From the NCBI RefSeq assembly GCF_963169125.1, contig NC_084797.1:98977868-99041867 (forward strand): 64,000 nt of DNA, in the 5' to 3' direction. The translations under genes were made by a program, and so were the position numbers. Below, in pieces: positions 1-11,467 of this stretch. Within the stretch, counting starts at the first letter, position 1. Every line of letters starts with the position of its first letter. The notes under the pieces are model-generated. The model was given only the letters and a program-made list of their open reading frames with translations. It made no database searches and was not told the DNA's origin. Source of the stretch: Humulus lupulus (taxonomy: Eukaryota; Streptophyta; Magnoliopsida; Rosales; Cannabaceae).

Positions 1-1442
1 TGATAACACACTAAGCTTTAGATCCTCTATCTTTAAAGAATATGGGACTAACCTTAGGACTTGGACTTCTCTGCTCCAGGATGCATTTGCTCCTGGGTTC
101 AGGCAGTACGTAGATGAATCCAGCCCCGAGGAGGGACCTGAACCCCCTAGGATCTAAGAGATTGTAGCCTTAGATTCCCCCTCCTCTTCGTTAATCCCAG
201 AGTTGGAGGTCGTGCCTAGCCTGGTCCATACACCCAAGCTGATCATAATAGATTCCTCCCCCAGCCCAGAGGGTAGGATCCTTATTCCCCTTTTTTAATA
301 TAACTTTGAAAGATTACTCATGTGAATTAACTCCTCTTTGTTCTTTCCAGGTGAAGAGATGGAATCGATAGGAGCTCCTGACTTAAGGAGTGCCTTTCAG
401 GCTAAAAGGTTCAAAACGAGTCTCGTCGTGAAGAGGCCCAGGTTAGTGAAGAAGGCCACCCCTAAAACGGGGATACTACAAAATCCCCCTCTAAGGGTAA
501 AGATGCAAGCTCTCCTTGAGAGCCAGCTCCGATGACAACTGTCACCGTTTGGTAAGTTCCTCTTCCTCCTCCTCGCCATGTGCCTCCACATCCCCAAGTA
601 ATTCAAACCAAGGGCCCCATTGTCCGGATACCAGTTGAGCCACACGATTTGGATAAGATCCCTAAGGCCTTTCCGGGTATAGTGTATGATACAGTGAGTC
701 ACATGGTGGGGCATGCCTATAAAGTTAGTGCTAGGGATCTGAGGGCCATAGAGGAGCACAGCCCGGAGGATGTCCTTGAGTCTGCTATGGGGATGAACCT
801 CACGGTGAGTCCTTCTCCCACCTCTGATTTTTTTTCTTTACTATGTGTTCTTCCTCTTTGTTTTTTACTTGCTTGGTAATTTTGTAGTCCGTCCTGACCC
901 AATACTGAAGCATAGCTCATGCTAAGGCCAGAAACGAAGAGCTCTGAGCTGAGCTGGTCGCAGCCAAAGTTGCCCTAAATGCTGCTCAGGAGAGTGAGCA
1001 CGCCGCCAAAGCTGCCCTGACAATTGCTCAAGAGAGTGAGCATGCTGCTAAGGCTGCTCTTATCTCTTCCCAAGTAGGCGACCAGTTTGGAAAGATTTCA
1101 TTGTCAGCCTCTCAAGCTCAGGTCGCAGAGGCGAACTATAGTGCTGAATAGCTTCAGGCCGAAAATGGCGAACTCAAAGCGAAGCTAGTCGAGGCCAAAG
1201 TTAAAGCCAAGGAGGAAGCGGGGTTTTCATCGTCAACAATGGAGGAGATGCTTTACCATTGTTGGGCTTTCAACCAGGATGGGAACTTCTCCTTCATGGA
1301 GCCTAGGTTGTGGGATCCATATCTTGCTAAATTCAAGACTCAGCTTTCGCAAGAACCCTCAGAAACTGGTGAGGCTTCCGGAGCAGCGAAGGGAGATGGT
1401 GAGGAGGTTACTTCAGCAAGGCGAGCTGACGGAGCCCAATGA
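1..1442 (+). pseudogene. Antisense additional ORF of the Tat-lineage element (coiled-coil, Transposase_28-like C-terminal part), spliced and decayed
   Basis: This plus-strand gene runs opposite to the gag-pol of the surrounding Tat element. Tat-lineage gypsy elements are known to carry extra genes between integrase and the 3' LTR, often antisense, related to the plant 'putative gypsy-type transposon' (Transposase_28) family. Coding-quality stretches lie at 2-156, 350-534, about 575-806 and 890-1442. They are separated by short AT-rich gaps with intron-like borders: a CTTTCCAG acceptor before 350, GTGAGT just after 806 and TTTTGTAG before 888. The last exon holds three imperfect copies of an Ala/Glu-rich unit (QESEHAAKAAL type, about 960-1070), typical of a coiled coil, then a compact C-terminal domain (about 1222-1440, YHCWAFNQDGNFSFM). 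In-frame stops near 157, 535, 907 and 1149 show decay. The N-terminal domain lies outside the window. No function beyond the family link can be given. Confidence 0.6.
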
Positions 1443-1689
1443 TCTTATTTAAGATTTTCTTTTGTAATCATTATCATTTTCCAACAACCCCTTGGGATAA
1501 AAACAACTACCTTCGAGCTTAGCTCGAGGTTTTTTTTTCAATATACATCTGACTTGTAATTTATGTGTCTCCTTTATTATTCTCATGTTTATGAATTCTT
1601 ATACTTTTGCACATTCGAAATCTTAAGGATCATCTTTAGATTGAGATAGATTATATCAATCTTGGGTGTATTCGTGGTTCTGCTCGCTT

Positions 1690-2140
1690 ATTTGTATCGT
1701 ACATGTTAAGAATCAGGCCTTGGACCTGGTTATATCTAGGGTTTTTAATAAGCTTAATATCATTATACCTGTTGAGAATCAGGCCCCAGACTTGGTTATA
1801 TCCAGCATTTCAAATGAATTAAACTTAGTTCGCTCTAGGTTAATTGAAAACTCAAGCTTTAAAAAGTCGTTGAATAATCAATTTTTTCCAGGTTCTAAGC
1901 TTCAGACCTGGTTATATCCATGGTTTTTAGTTGATTTAAACTTAGTTCGCGCTAGGTTAATTGAAAACTCAAGCTTTAAAAATTCGTTGACTAATCAATT
2001 TTTTCCAGCTTCTAAGTTTCGGACCTGGTTATATCTAGGGTTTTAGATGATTTAAACTTAGTTCACGCTAGGTTTATTGAAAATTCAAGCTTTAAAAATC
2101 AGTTGAATAATCAATTTTTCCCAGCTTCTAAGTTTTTAAT
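1690..2140. repeat. Degenerate tandem repeat, period about 117 bp, in the Tat 3' non-coding region
   Basis: At least three clear copies can be aligned by the shared string TTGAAAACTCAAGC near 1843, 1960 and 2076 (spacing 117 and 116 bp), each followed by AATCAATTTTT and a 'CTGGTTATATC' block. An older diverged copy lies at 1700-1800. The array falls between the antisense gene and the end of the integrase gene, and is followed by an A-run near 2162-2179. The rest of 1443-2358 holds no gene I can see. Confidence 0.75.
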
Positions 2141-2358
2141 CTTATCCGAGTAGGCTTAATTTAAAAAAAAAAAAAAAAAACTCATTGTCCTCAGTTATGT
2201 GCCCCCCAAGTAACCAGGAAGTATAAATTTTCCTTGTTGCTTTTACAATTATAAGAACACGAGCTCGCAATAATAAAACTAGGAAATTGTTATTTAATAA
2301 TCCATCTGTTATTTAATTGAAGCGGCTTTTATAAACAAGCCTTACATTGATGGTGGTA

Positions 2359-3600
2359 CTATTGATAATACTTTTTCAAGTGAAGAGCATTCCAGGTCCA
2401 TGGGACTACTTCCCCATTCAGTCGAGCTAGCTTAAAAGTTCCCTCGCGTAAGAGTTCTACGATTTGGTACAGTCCTCAGTTCGGGCCCAACACACCATCC
2501 TTGGGGTCTTTGTTCGCCAAAAAGACCCTTCTGAGAACCAGGTCACCTAATCCAAGTCTACGCCCCTTGGATTTTGAATTGAAATAGTAAGTGATCTTTT
2601 GTTGATAATGGGAGAGTTGTAACTGCGATTCTTCTCATTTTTCTTCGATCAGATAGAGAGATGCATTAAGTAGCCCATTATTATGTTCTTGATCAAATGT
2701 CCTTTGCCTGTGAGTAGTTACCATGCTTCAATTGGAAGCATGGCCTCGCTTTCGAAAGTTAGGGAAAAAGGAGTATGCCCCGTGGAGGTCCTATGAGAAG
2801 TTCGGTAGGCCCCAAGTACTTGCGGGAGCTGTTTGGGCAATAATCCCTTGGCTTCGTCTAACCTCTTCTCCAGGCTCGCCTTAAGGGTCTTATTTACAGC
2901 CTCGACTTGCCTGTTGGTTAGTGGGTATGCTACCGACGAGAAACTCTTTGTTATGTCGTATATTTCACAAAAGTTTGTGAAGAGATCATTATCGAACTGC
3001 GTCCTGTTATCTGACACGATCTTCTTAGGGAGTCCAAATTGGGAGATGAAACTTTTCACCATGAAATCCAGGACTCTCTTTGAAGTGATGGTTGCCAGAG
3101 GTTCTGCTTCTACCCACTTCGTGAAGTAATCGATCGCCACTACCGCATATCATACTCCTCCTTTTCCCATAGGTAGGGAACCTATCAGATCAATTCCCCA
3201 TGCTACAAATGGCCACGGGGAGGAAATCATTGTTAGCTCAACTGGAGTAGCTCGGGAAACTATGGTGAAATGCTGGCATTTTTCACACTTCTGAACATAC
3301 GAGATCGAATCTTTCGTTAAAGTAGGCCAAAAATAGCCCTGTCTTAGTACTTCAGCGCCAGGTTTTGCCCCCCAGCATGATCTCCACAAAAACCTTAGTG
3401 TATTTCTTTGCATAATGGTTTTGGCTTCCTCAGGTAGAACACATCGCAGGAGAGGCAATGAATGACCACGCCGATATAAGGTCCCATCGACTATTACATA
3501 CCTTGGAGCGTGATAGAGTAATTTTCTCGCGTCTTTTCTATCGTCAGATAACTTTCCAGTTGTGAGATATTCCATTATAGGAGTCATCCAGGTTGGTCAT
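2359..3600 (-). pseudogene. int: Tat-lineage gypsy integrase
   Basis: Integrase inserts the element's cDNA into the host genome. The minus-strand reading starts with the zinc-binding region (3150-3587; spaced Cys pair in KCEKCQHF). It continues into the catalytic core (2718-3140), where the D,D-35-E residues can be followed through AIDYFTKW, VSDN..QF and QVEAVNK. The C-terminal part ends in the Tat-typical WTWNALHLKKYYQ just before the stop at 2359-2361. The segments are separated by an in-frame TGA between 3140 and 3150, just before the core, and a one-base frameshift near 2718. The gene is therefore dead although most residues remain. It lies directly downstream of the second RNase H, the normal order in this lineage. 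Confidence 0.9.
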
Positions 3601-6600
3601 ATGTTAATCATTCTGACCTCCGTTGCTTCTCTTGTTACACTTAGGCTCTCCAAGAACTCCACTGGCACTACATTTAATGTTTCAGCCTCTTTCGTGGTAG
3701 CATGTCGTGCCAAAGCGTCAGCATTAGAATTCTGCTCGCGGGGTATCTGTTCAATAGAGTTGTACTCAAATTTAGAAAGTTCCCCCTTTACCTTAGCTAG
3801 GTAGGCCACCATCTTGATGCCTCGAGCTTGGTACTCCCCCACTACCTGGTTTACCATAAGTTTTGAATCATTGTAGCATTGGATGGCTTTTGTAATGCCC
3901 CAAACTCTAGGGACCGTTACAGTGTGCCTTGTAACCAGTGCTAAACTCGCTAATCGAGTTATTTGGCCAAAATCGTGTAACTAAGTATGATTAGCGGTTT
4001 AGGGATTAAAATTTTTGGTTAAGATGTAACGTTTCATTAGAACGTTTAATGTATACATTGGGATCTCAAAAATATAATTTCAGAGTCTATTACAAGAAAA
4101 TATTTACAACAGGCCGATCTAAGCGGCAAAACAGGGTTAACTCTAGTTCCTCTTTCAACCCTCAGTCGTGGCATTCGAGCAGCTACATATGTACACTTCG
4201 TCACCTAAGCTCTCCAACTCAAGGATGGTCCAACTTTCTTTTGCCTTTACCTGCACCACATAGCACCCGTGAGCCGAAGCCCAGCAAGAAAACTTAATAT
4301 GCTCATGAACAGTTATAACATGTCATCAAATCATAAGGCACACGCCTAGCAGATATAGCCATATTCCAGCAGGCAAACAAATCCACGTAATGTTGAGTAT
4401 AACACATCAACCAATGACCATAATAGCCATCCAGGGCTTTTAGCCCCAACAGAAGAGTGACAATGGTACAATCACGGAGGTGGGTTCCGTTCCCAATAGC
4501 CATGTGACGATAGGGCACCGGAGCTTATAGATAAGTGCTCCTTTCACTAGCTTAACAAGATAAGTATCTGGTGAAATAGTCACCAACATAAACCTGTCGA
4601 GTAGATAAGTGATCCTTTCACTAGCTTAGATAGGATAGGTGCATGATGACTAGTCACCAACATAACCTTCCTCATAACCATAGAGTCATAACCCTAGAAC
4701 ATCGTTCCCTAGCCATGTGACAAGCAGTCACCTAGGCCTTAGGCCCTTGCTCTGAGTAACTAGTCCTAGACTAGCCAAGCGCTTATACATTTCATCGACC
4801 TTAGGGTCGGTCCAGCATTAATACCCCATATGAGTCATTCAATGCTAATATCGATTAGATCTTATCTTCATTCGGCCCTGCGTTCAGGACGCTTATGCCG
4901 TTTCTGACTCTTTGGTCAGTATCCCTACTAGTCAGTGCCATAAACAAGTAAGCAATGCCACCAAACATATATCACATATCCATTATCCAAATACAAGGCA
5001 TTCATCATGCTTAATTAACAAGTACTAGCACAATTAGGATCATGCATAAACACAGAGGCTCAAGCTCTGAACAATATCATACTCAGTATACAAAGCATGT
5101 CCTAACCACATGTTTCTCGTGCATCATATGCATCATATTTAACCACTTGACATGCCTCAACAAGAATCATGCATGCCACATTTAATAATCCAACATGCAT
5201 CAATAATAACCATGCATGTCGCATATACACAGGGTGCAGTTTTCTTACCTTAGGCTCGAGCAAGAACTAGTAAAAGAACTACCCTTGAGAACGATCAATC
5301 CTTTAGCGATCACCTAGTCATAACCAAATACAATCTCCGATTAATGAAAATCAACAAAGATAGGGTCTTGACCTAAACCCCACTCTCAGGACCTCGAAAC
5401 ATGCCCACACGGTGAGTAGATTCGATCCCGGGCCTTAAGGATTGAAACCCCGAGCCAAAAACCCTTAAAAACACTCAAAACAGGGTTCTGAAGAAGCAGA
5501 GTAGCGCTACAGCGCTACCCTCCTAGCGCCCCAGCGCTCTTCTCAGAACCACAAACCGCCCTTCACTTCCTGAAGGTAGCGTTGTAGCGCCCTATACTGG
5601 GCGTTGTAGCACTACCTTCAGTCAGAAAATTCCCAGAAATCTCCTCCTTCGATTCTACCATTTCCAACCCAAATCAAAAGCTTCCAAACATCAAATTCAG
5701 TCCTAAATGAACCCAAATACCACCTCCACATGTCTTAGGCACCACAACCCCAAGAACCCTAGCCAAAACTCCAATCACTTCCCCACCTTCCAACCCAAAA
5801 ACCAGCTGAAACTTATCTTGGAAAACAGAGCAAAAGCAAGAGTTCTATTGGCTAAAAACTCACCTCAATCTCAGCAACACACCCTCTTCAATGGTGGAGC
5901 ATAACCCTAGCTTATCCCAACTTGGTTCCTTGGCTTGATTCCTCAAACAAAGCTTGAAAATCCAGAGAGAAATGAGGGAGAAAACCTATCGGGAGAGAAG
6001 GAGAAAGGAGACTCTGTTTTTGTTACTCTTCTACAGCCTTAATGGCTGATATAAATCCTTTAGGGGGGAAAAGACCTAAATGCTCTCAAGTCTAAAATAA
6101 AACCTTAATAGCCACGAAGGGTAAACCTGTCCTTTCGCACCTATTTCGTTAATCATAATTAACACCCTCCAATTCCCGTTATTCTCAATATTCTCACATA
6201 CCAATAATCCATATCCCATTACCCTTTAATTCCCGGTAATGCTCTAATCATTAAACTCACCCCGAGACTCACCCCGAGCCCTGAACTTAAACCCGTTATG
6301 ACCAAACCGCACACTTGCATACCATGATCGTCTCATGCCAAAAAGCTCGAAAAAATCCACATATAATGTGGTACCATTCATAACTCACCCACATGCACGA
6401 AAATACACAATTACGCCCTCAATAGGCCATATTACCAAAATGCCCTTGTAATTATAAATACACCCATATGCATGCATTTATCATCATATTATAATATAAT
6501 TCACATAAACATGCATATGATCACTAAACAACATAATAAATCAATTATGGCCCTCCCGGCCTCCTAATCAAGGTCCTAACCCTTATTAGGAAATTCGGGG

Positions 6601-6798
6601 CATTAAAACTTTTGCCTTCAGCTCTTTCGCCACCCTTAGCCCTGCCAATAAGGCCTCATATTCTGCTTCGTTGTTGGATGCCTCAAATCCAAATCTTAGA
6701 GCTATGTGGAATCGATGTCCCTCTGGCGAGATTAAGATTATCCAAGCTCCTTATCCGTTCTCATTCAACGATCCATCAATGAAGATTTTCCATAATTC
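3601..6798 (-). pseudogene. Tat second (archaeal-type) RNase H, split by a solo LTR
   Basis: Tat elements are distinguished by a second RNase H domain between the ordinary RNase H and the integrase. Here its N-terminal half (6608-6798) reads from a WKIFIDGS start, the first catalytic Asp, through NNEAEYEALLAGL, which holds the catalytic Glu. The C-terminal half (3601-3890) resumes with NDSKLMVNQ and ends with ADALARHA. The halves join in frame once the inserted 2717-bp LTR (3891-6607) is removed. One in-frame stop follows the FIDGS motif near 6750. Retention of the fold's motifs shows that the insertion broke a gene that was still recognisable. The dual-RNase-H layout is a main reason for calling this element Tat rather than Athila. 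Confidence 0.85.
3891..6607 (-). mobile_element. Solo LTR of a Tekay/Del-like gypsy family, inserted in the Tat RNase H
   Basis: The left end TGTAATGCCCC and right end GGGGCATTAAA are inverted termini, the second slightly mutated. The flanks GCTTT (3886-3890) and ACTTT (6608-6612) form a 5-bp target-site duplication with one mismatch. The ends match the 58379-61484 LTR in reverse orientation: CCTCCCGG..CCTAATCA near the right end, and the region before 4030 resembles 61365-61450. No internal retroelement coding lies inside, so recombination between two LTRs has probably removed the body. The LTR holds two imperfect 70-bp repeats at about 4530-4675 and a stretch of repeated AGCGC words at 5500-5620. 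The ORFs inside it are not credible genes. Confidence 0.85.
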
Positions 6799-7506
6799 CT
6801 ATGTCGGCTCCCTCATGAGCTCGTCTTGAAAATCGGTGCATTCAGCCATAAAATCAGCAAGGGCTTGACTCTTGATTGAAGTCTGTGGCATGTACAATAT
6901 CTCGAACTGGCTAAGTTTGATGGCCCATTTTAAAAGACGTCCCGACGTTTCAGGTTTTCGCAAAACCTGCCTTAAAGGTTGGTTGGTTAAGATGTTGATA
7001 GAATGGGACTGGAAGTATGGCAAGAGCTTTCTGAAAGCCAATACCAAATAGAATGCCAGCTTCTCTATCAGTGGGTATCGCGACTCAGCTCCGAGGAGCC
7101 TCTTGTTTACGTAATGCACTAGTTTTTTAGCACAGTCTTCTTCTCGAACTGACACGACACAGAATGCATTCTCTGTCATGGCCAAATAAAGGAACAGAGA
7201 CTCTCCAGGTATTGGTTTAGATAATACTGAGGGCTCGGCCAGATGCGTTTTTAGGTCGTGGAATGCCACTTCACACTCTTCGATCCACTCAAATTTCTTG
7301 TTTCGTCTAAGCAAGTTGTAGATTGGCAGACACTTGTCAATGGATTTAAAAATGAAGCGATTCAAAGCCATCACCCTTCCAATTAGGCTTTGAACTTCTT
7401 TTCGCGACCTGGGTGAAGACATTTCCAATAACGATATGATTTTTTTAGGATTCGCCTCTATTCCCCTCGTGTTGACTATGAACCCCAGAAACTTTCCATA
7501 TGCCAC
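6799..7506 (-). pseudogene. Tat gypsy: end of reverse transcriptase plus first RNase H
   Basis: This 235-codon open frame begins in the RT thumb (YGKFLGFIVNTRGIEANP). It passes through the connection (SLIGRVMALNRFI, then a FEWIEECEVAF tract) and covers a gypsy RNase H-like domain with SVREEDCAKKLVHYVNKRL and LEKLAFYLVLAFRKLLPYF-type segments. The usual catalytic Asp of the first RNase H strand is not evident (LYLAMTENAFCVV), in line with the known degeneration of this domain where a second RNase H is present. It is followed directly by the second RNase H. The frame is intact, but its upstream partner is frameshifted, so it cannot be expressed as part of pol. Confidence 0.85.
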
Positions 7507-8130
7507 CCCCGAAAGTGCATTTTTGGGGATTCAGCTTCAAGTCATATCTCCTCAATATTCCAAAACATTCTTCCAGATCAGATACATGGTTATTGGCAGT
7601 CTTCGATTTGACAAGCATGTCACTTCCAAATTTCTCCCGATCTGGTTAGCGAACATTTTGTTGACCAAGCATTGGTATGTAGCGCGACATTCTTCAATCC
7701 GAATGGCATAACTTTGTAACAATATATGTTATGCTTGGTCATAAAACTAGTATGCTCCTGGTCCACAGGGTTCATCGCAATCTGGTTATATCTAGAGTAC
7801 GCGTCCATAAAAGACATGAGCTCATGACCTATCGTGGCATCTACCAATTGGTCAATCCTAGGCAGTGGGAAACAGTTCTTGGGACAAGCCTTGTTTAGGT
7901 CAGAGAAGTCGATACAGGTTCTCCAATTCCCGTTCGGCTTCGGGACTAGCACGGGATTGGCAACCCATATCGGGTATTTTTCCTCCCAGATAAACCTGCA
8001 TTTTAGTAACCGAGCTACTTCTTCCTCAAGGGCTTCAGCTCAGACCGTTCCCAAAAGTCTCCATTTTTGGGATTTTGCAGGCACATTCTTGTCCAAATTT
8101 AGAGTGTGCATAATTATATCGGATTGATTC
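7507..8130 (-). pseudogene. Tat gypsy reverse transcriptase with the catalytic YVDD box deleted
   Basis: The polymerase palm is recognised by LVPKPNGNWRTCIDFSDLNK, FPLPRIDQLVDA, then FMDAYSRYNQI (first catalytic Asp) and YCYKVMPFGLKN. A one-base change near 7690 shifts the frame, and the text continues in the next frame (ATYQCLVNKMFANQIGRNLEV). It then runs straight into DMLVKSK with another frame change near 7617. The expected Tyr-Val-Asp-Asp box is missing, consistent with a short deletion of about 10 bases. The rest of the fingers lies at 7953-8130 and is poorly readable. The copy is certainly inactive, so the element would depend on other copies. Confidence 0.85.
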
Positions 8131-8459
8131 CTACCATATACTCATGTGACCAAGCGAAGACATCCAGGATTTTTTGTAAAAAATTGACCAGCTCCGTCTT
8201 TCTTTTGTCGTCAAGAGTCTTTCCAATCTTTACGACTCTTGAAGCTTCTTTGGGATGATGTTTACTTCCTCGAGCTCTTCTATGGCTTTTAGCTCTGATT
8301 TGTCTTTGCCTATCCGTGGGTCAATGTCGTTGCATTAGGCGACCTTACTATCCTCTTCTTGCTGAGGTTCTTCCGTCCCACAAGTAACTTATACTTTATG
8401 GGGCTCCTCACCTCCATCATTTATGACCATCGCTTGCTGCCCGGGTTGTGATTTTCCCT

Positions 8460-8828
8460 TCATAGAAATGCTATAGCATTCCCTGGCAGCGAGCTGATCG
8501 CCTTTGACCGTGCATATCCCCGTAGCTGAGGGGAATTCATTGCCAGGTGGCGGATAGAGGTTATGGCTTCAAATGCCATCAGCGCAGGTCGCCCCAAAAT
8601 CGCATTGTATGCGGTCGAACAATCGATTACCACAAACTCGAGTACTTTGGAAACAGTTCGTGACTCTTCTCCCAATGTCACCACCAGTCTGATTGTCCCG
8701 ATGGTTGTTGACCCTTCACCCGAAAACCCATACAAAGTCATTAAGGTCGCCTTCAAATCAGTTACGGATAATCCCATCTTTTCCAAGGTGGACCTGAAAA
8801 GTAGATTTACAGAGCTTTCGCTATCCAC
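8460..8828 (-). pseudogene. Tat gypsy aspartic protease region
   Basis: The retroviral-type protease that would cut the polyprotein is seen as a 120-codon frame. The active-site loop reads DSESS where the family has D-[ST]-G, so the glycine of the catalytic triad is replaced. The second conserved part, the flap and the ILGRP box (YNAILGRPAL), is well kept. The call rests on the ILGRP motif, the spacing and the position between gag and RT. A few stops separate it from the gag remnant at 9150-9608. The 8130-8460 linker is acidic and low in information. Confidence 0.8.
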
Positions 8829-9149
8829 TAGAGTTCTTCAGACCCTTCGGTTAGTGAGCTGAACGGTTACCACCAGCGGATCATTATGTGGAAATTGGAC
8901 GTGGCTAGCCTCCTCTTCCATGAAAATGATTGGTTGCTTTTCCAATCGCTGTTGTTTTGATAATTATTGCTCTGGGACAAACTCCACCCATTTATGAGCC
9001 TTCAGTTCGTTAATGTACCTCTTTTGGGCCCCGCTACTCGTGCCCGCCAAATGTGGCCCTCCCGCAATAGTGGTTATATCTCCCCCTACTATCGGAGGGG
9101 GTTCAACCTGATTTGCCTGAGCTCAAGTTTAGCCTATTGGAGCTTCAAG

Positions 9150-9608
9150 GACTGATTAAGGGTTCTGCCCGGAGGGCTAATTAGGGACAACCTGATTTCA
9201 GGCGTACTGGGCCAACTGTCCAGCTCTGATGAGAGTTTTGATCTCATCCTTCAGCTGCCGGCAGTCATCAGTGTTATGACCAATGTCGTTATGGAATCGG
9301 TAGAATTTTGAGGGATCTCTCTTCACCCTCTAGTTCCTCAACGGTTCTGGCTTCTTCCATGGAAGGCAATTAGAATTTTCCATAAAAATGTGCTCCCTGG
9401 TGTCCGTTAGGTCAGTATAGGTAGCGTAGACAGGTTTGAATTTCTCCCTAGACTTGTTTTTCTTCGTCCGCTCTGGTCGCCCTCACCATTCCCCTTCCTT
9501 TTGTTATTCCCCCTTGGTTATTTTGGGAAACGGTTTGAGTCGTAGCTGCAACATCTGTTACCACTCCAACGGGTTGGATAGGGGTCTGGCTGGTTCCTGC
9601 GACAGAAG
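9150..9608 (-). pseudogene. C-terminal part of Tat gag (zinc-knuckle-like segment)
   Basis: In minus-strand frames this stretch carries the segment FYRFHNDIGHNTDDCRQLKD, the Cys/His cluster found near the end of Tat-lineage gag proteins. An upstream segment about a TREHIFMEN motif belongs to the same protein. The region is broken by stops and is cut off at 9608 by the Angela-like solo LTR; gag resumes at 11468. It was assigned by motif and by its place between the gag core and the protease. The DNA between 8829 and 9150 is degraded coding sequence of the same polyprotein. Confidence 0.7.
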
Positions 9609-11467
9609 TGTTGGATTAGCTTATACAGGATCTTTATTTATTTTCATGTATATCTAATATTAAACAAATTAACACGAGATAGCCTAAAACATGTTTCTAA
9701 AATTGAATTCAAAGAGAAACAAATAATATAATACTTATAGTATACGCAGCGGAATTAAGAGTCCTTCCTTCAGTTTCTCTAACTCTTGTATCCTTTCTGT
9801 CGCAGAGTATTATCAAGAAACTGAACCGATCTTCTATTTTCTTCACAATCTTCCAATGTATCCTTAGAACCACCTAGACTAGTGTGGGCAATTCTCAACA
9901 CATGAGATAGATATAGAGAGAAGAAGAGAAAATAACAAAGAGGCTTAGAAAAGGACTTGTGTTTAGAGAGAATCTAAAACTATCAGAAAATCTGACTTGT
10001 GACTTATCTGTCGTCTCTCTGAAATCTTCTCTCTAAGCACTCCTTTTATAGACTCAATTAGGCCATTTAATTTAATTAAAAAATCAATAAAATAACAGCC
10101 ATTTTGAAGCCCTAGGTCGAAATTATCATGGGCTATAGGCCCGTGAAATTTCTCATTTGATTATAAGCCCATAGGACTTAAAATCAAGGCTTGTATTATT
10201 TTCTATTGATTTAATTAATTAAATAATTATTTAATTCCTTTATCAAATTAATTATTTATAATTTTAACTTTGATTTAAACTTATTTATTAATTTAGATAC
10301 CAATTTATCTTAATCAATAAATCTGCCATAATTTCTCTTTTCTTCTCAAAATTACACAACTCAGTGAAATTATCCAAAATTGACCTGGTCAACTTTGATA
10401 ATTCTAATTGATGATTAAATCAATTAATTGAGACTATCTAGATGATTTTATCCAAGGTACAATGGGGACCATGGGCCTATGAAATCAAGCTCCAATAAGT
10501 TATCATAAATCTAACAAATAAATTTACTAACTTATTAATTCCTCGTGACTCCACTATAGACCTGGAATTGCACTCTTGAATTCATAGAACGCTCTATAAC
10601 AAATATAGATACGCTATTAATTATCCATTGTTACAACCATAATTGTCACTCAATCCTCTACAGACGGTCTACAATGAGATGGGACTAAAATACTGTTTTA
10701 CTCCTCATTGTATTTTATCCTTAAAACACTTGGTTCCTTGTAAATGATATTTCAGTAAACTAATTTAATTACTGAAATGAGATCTCTATCATTTAACACC
10801 TTCAACCAAACTAAAAGGAAACCGTCGTTTCACTTCTTCATCAGAAGCTATAGATGTTCATATCTATGATTAACACTCCCACTCAATTATACTACCGAGT
10901 TCCCAAGATGTAAGTATGGGCTAGTCCGTAGGGTAAGCTGGTAACGAACAAGTCAAAGAACTCAAATAATACAATCAGTTAGAATACTAACCACTCAGAA
11001 TTGAGATTGAATTGACCTATGGTCAACTATATGATATGACTAGAATAGATAATAACGGTATGTTTACTTATCTTATCAACTGTCAATATCGGTCCTGTCC
11101 GATGTAACAAATACATCCGATCTTATCTACTTTGCTAATGTTCTGGAAAGAACATAACACTGTAATGTGTAAGTAAATCATATCATAGATTGGCAAGTCA
11201 GTGTAAATCCTGTGCACTGACTAATCCTTGGACTAACTTATTTTGAACATATAATCATATTTATATTCCACTGTGATTACGTCACTATAAATAAGATTAG
11301 TTATATGCTCGGGATTTAATAGAAGTTTATATTAAACATATAATCATGAAAATAAAACATATGAGCAAAGTGATTGACCAAGTCAAAAAATGATTTCTAT
11401 TCTTTTATTGATAATTAAATGAGATTACAAAGAATTTGGGTTTTAATTAGGGCATAAAACCCCAACA
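9609..11467 (-). mobile_element. Solo LTR of an Angela-like copia family
   Basis: The 1859-bp segment starts TGTTGG, ends CCAACA, and is flanked by the perfect 5-bp duplication AGAAG (9604-9608 and 11468-11472). Its right two-thirds is similar to 54190-55191, which adjoins an Angela-type RNase H gene on the minus strand; that comparison gives the family and orientation. No coding sequence is inside. The target site lies within the gag gene of the Tat element, which continues on both sides. Confidence 0.88.

Noticed and set aside
5707..5904. 65-residue Asn/Pro/Ser-rich ORF
   Set aside because: It lies inside the Tekay-like solo LTR and shows only low-complexity composition.
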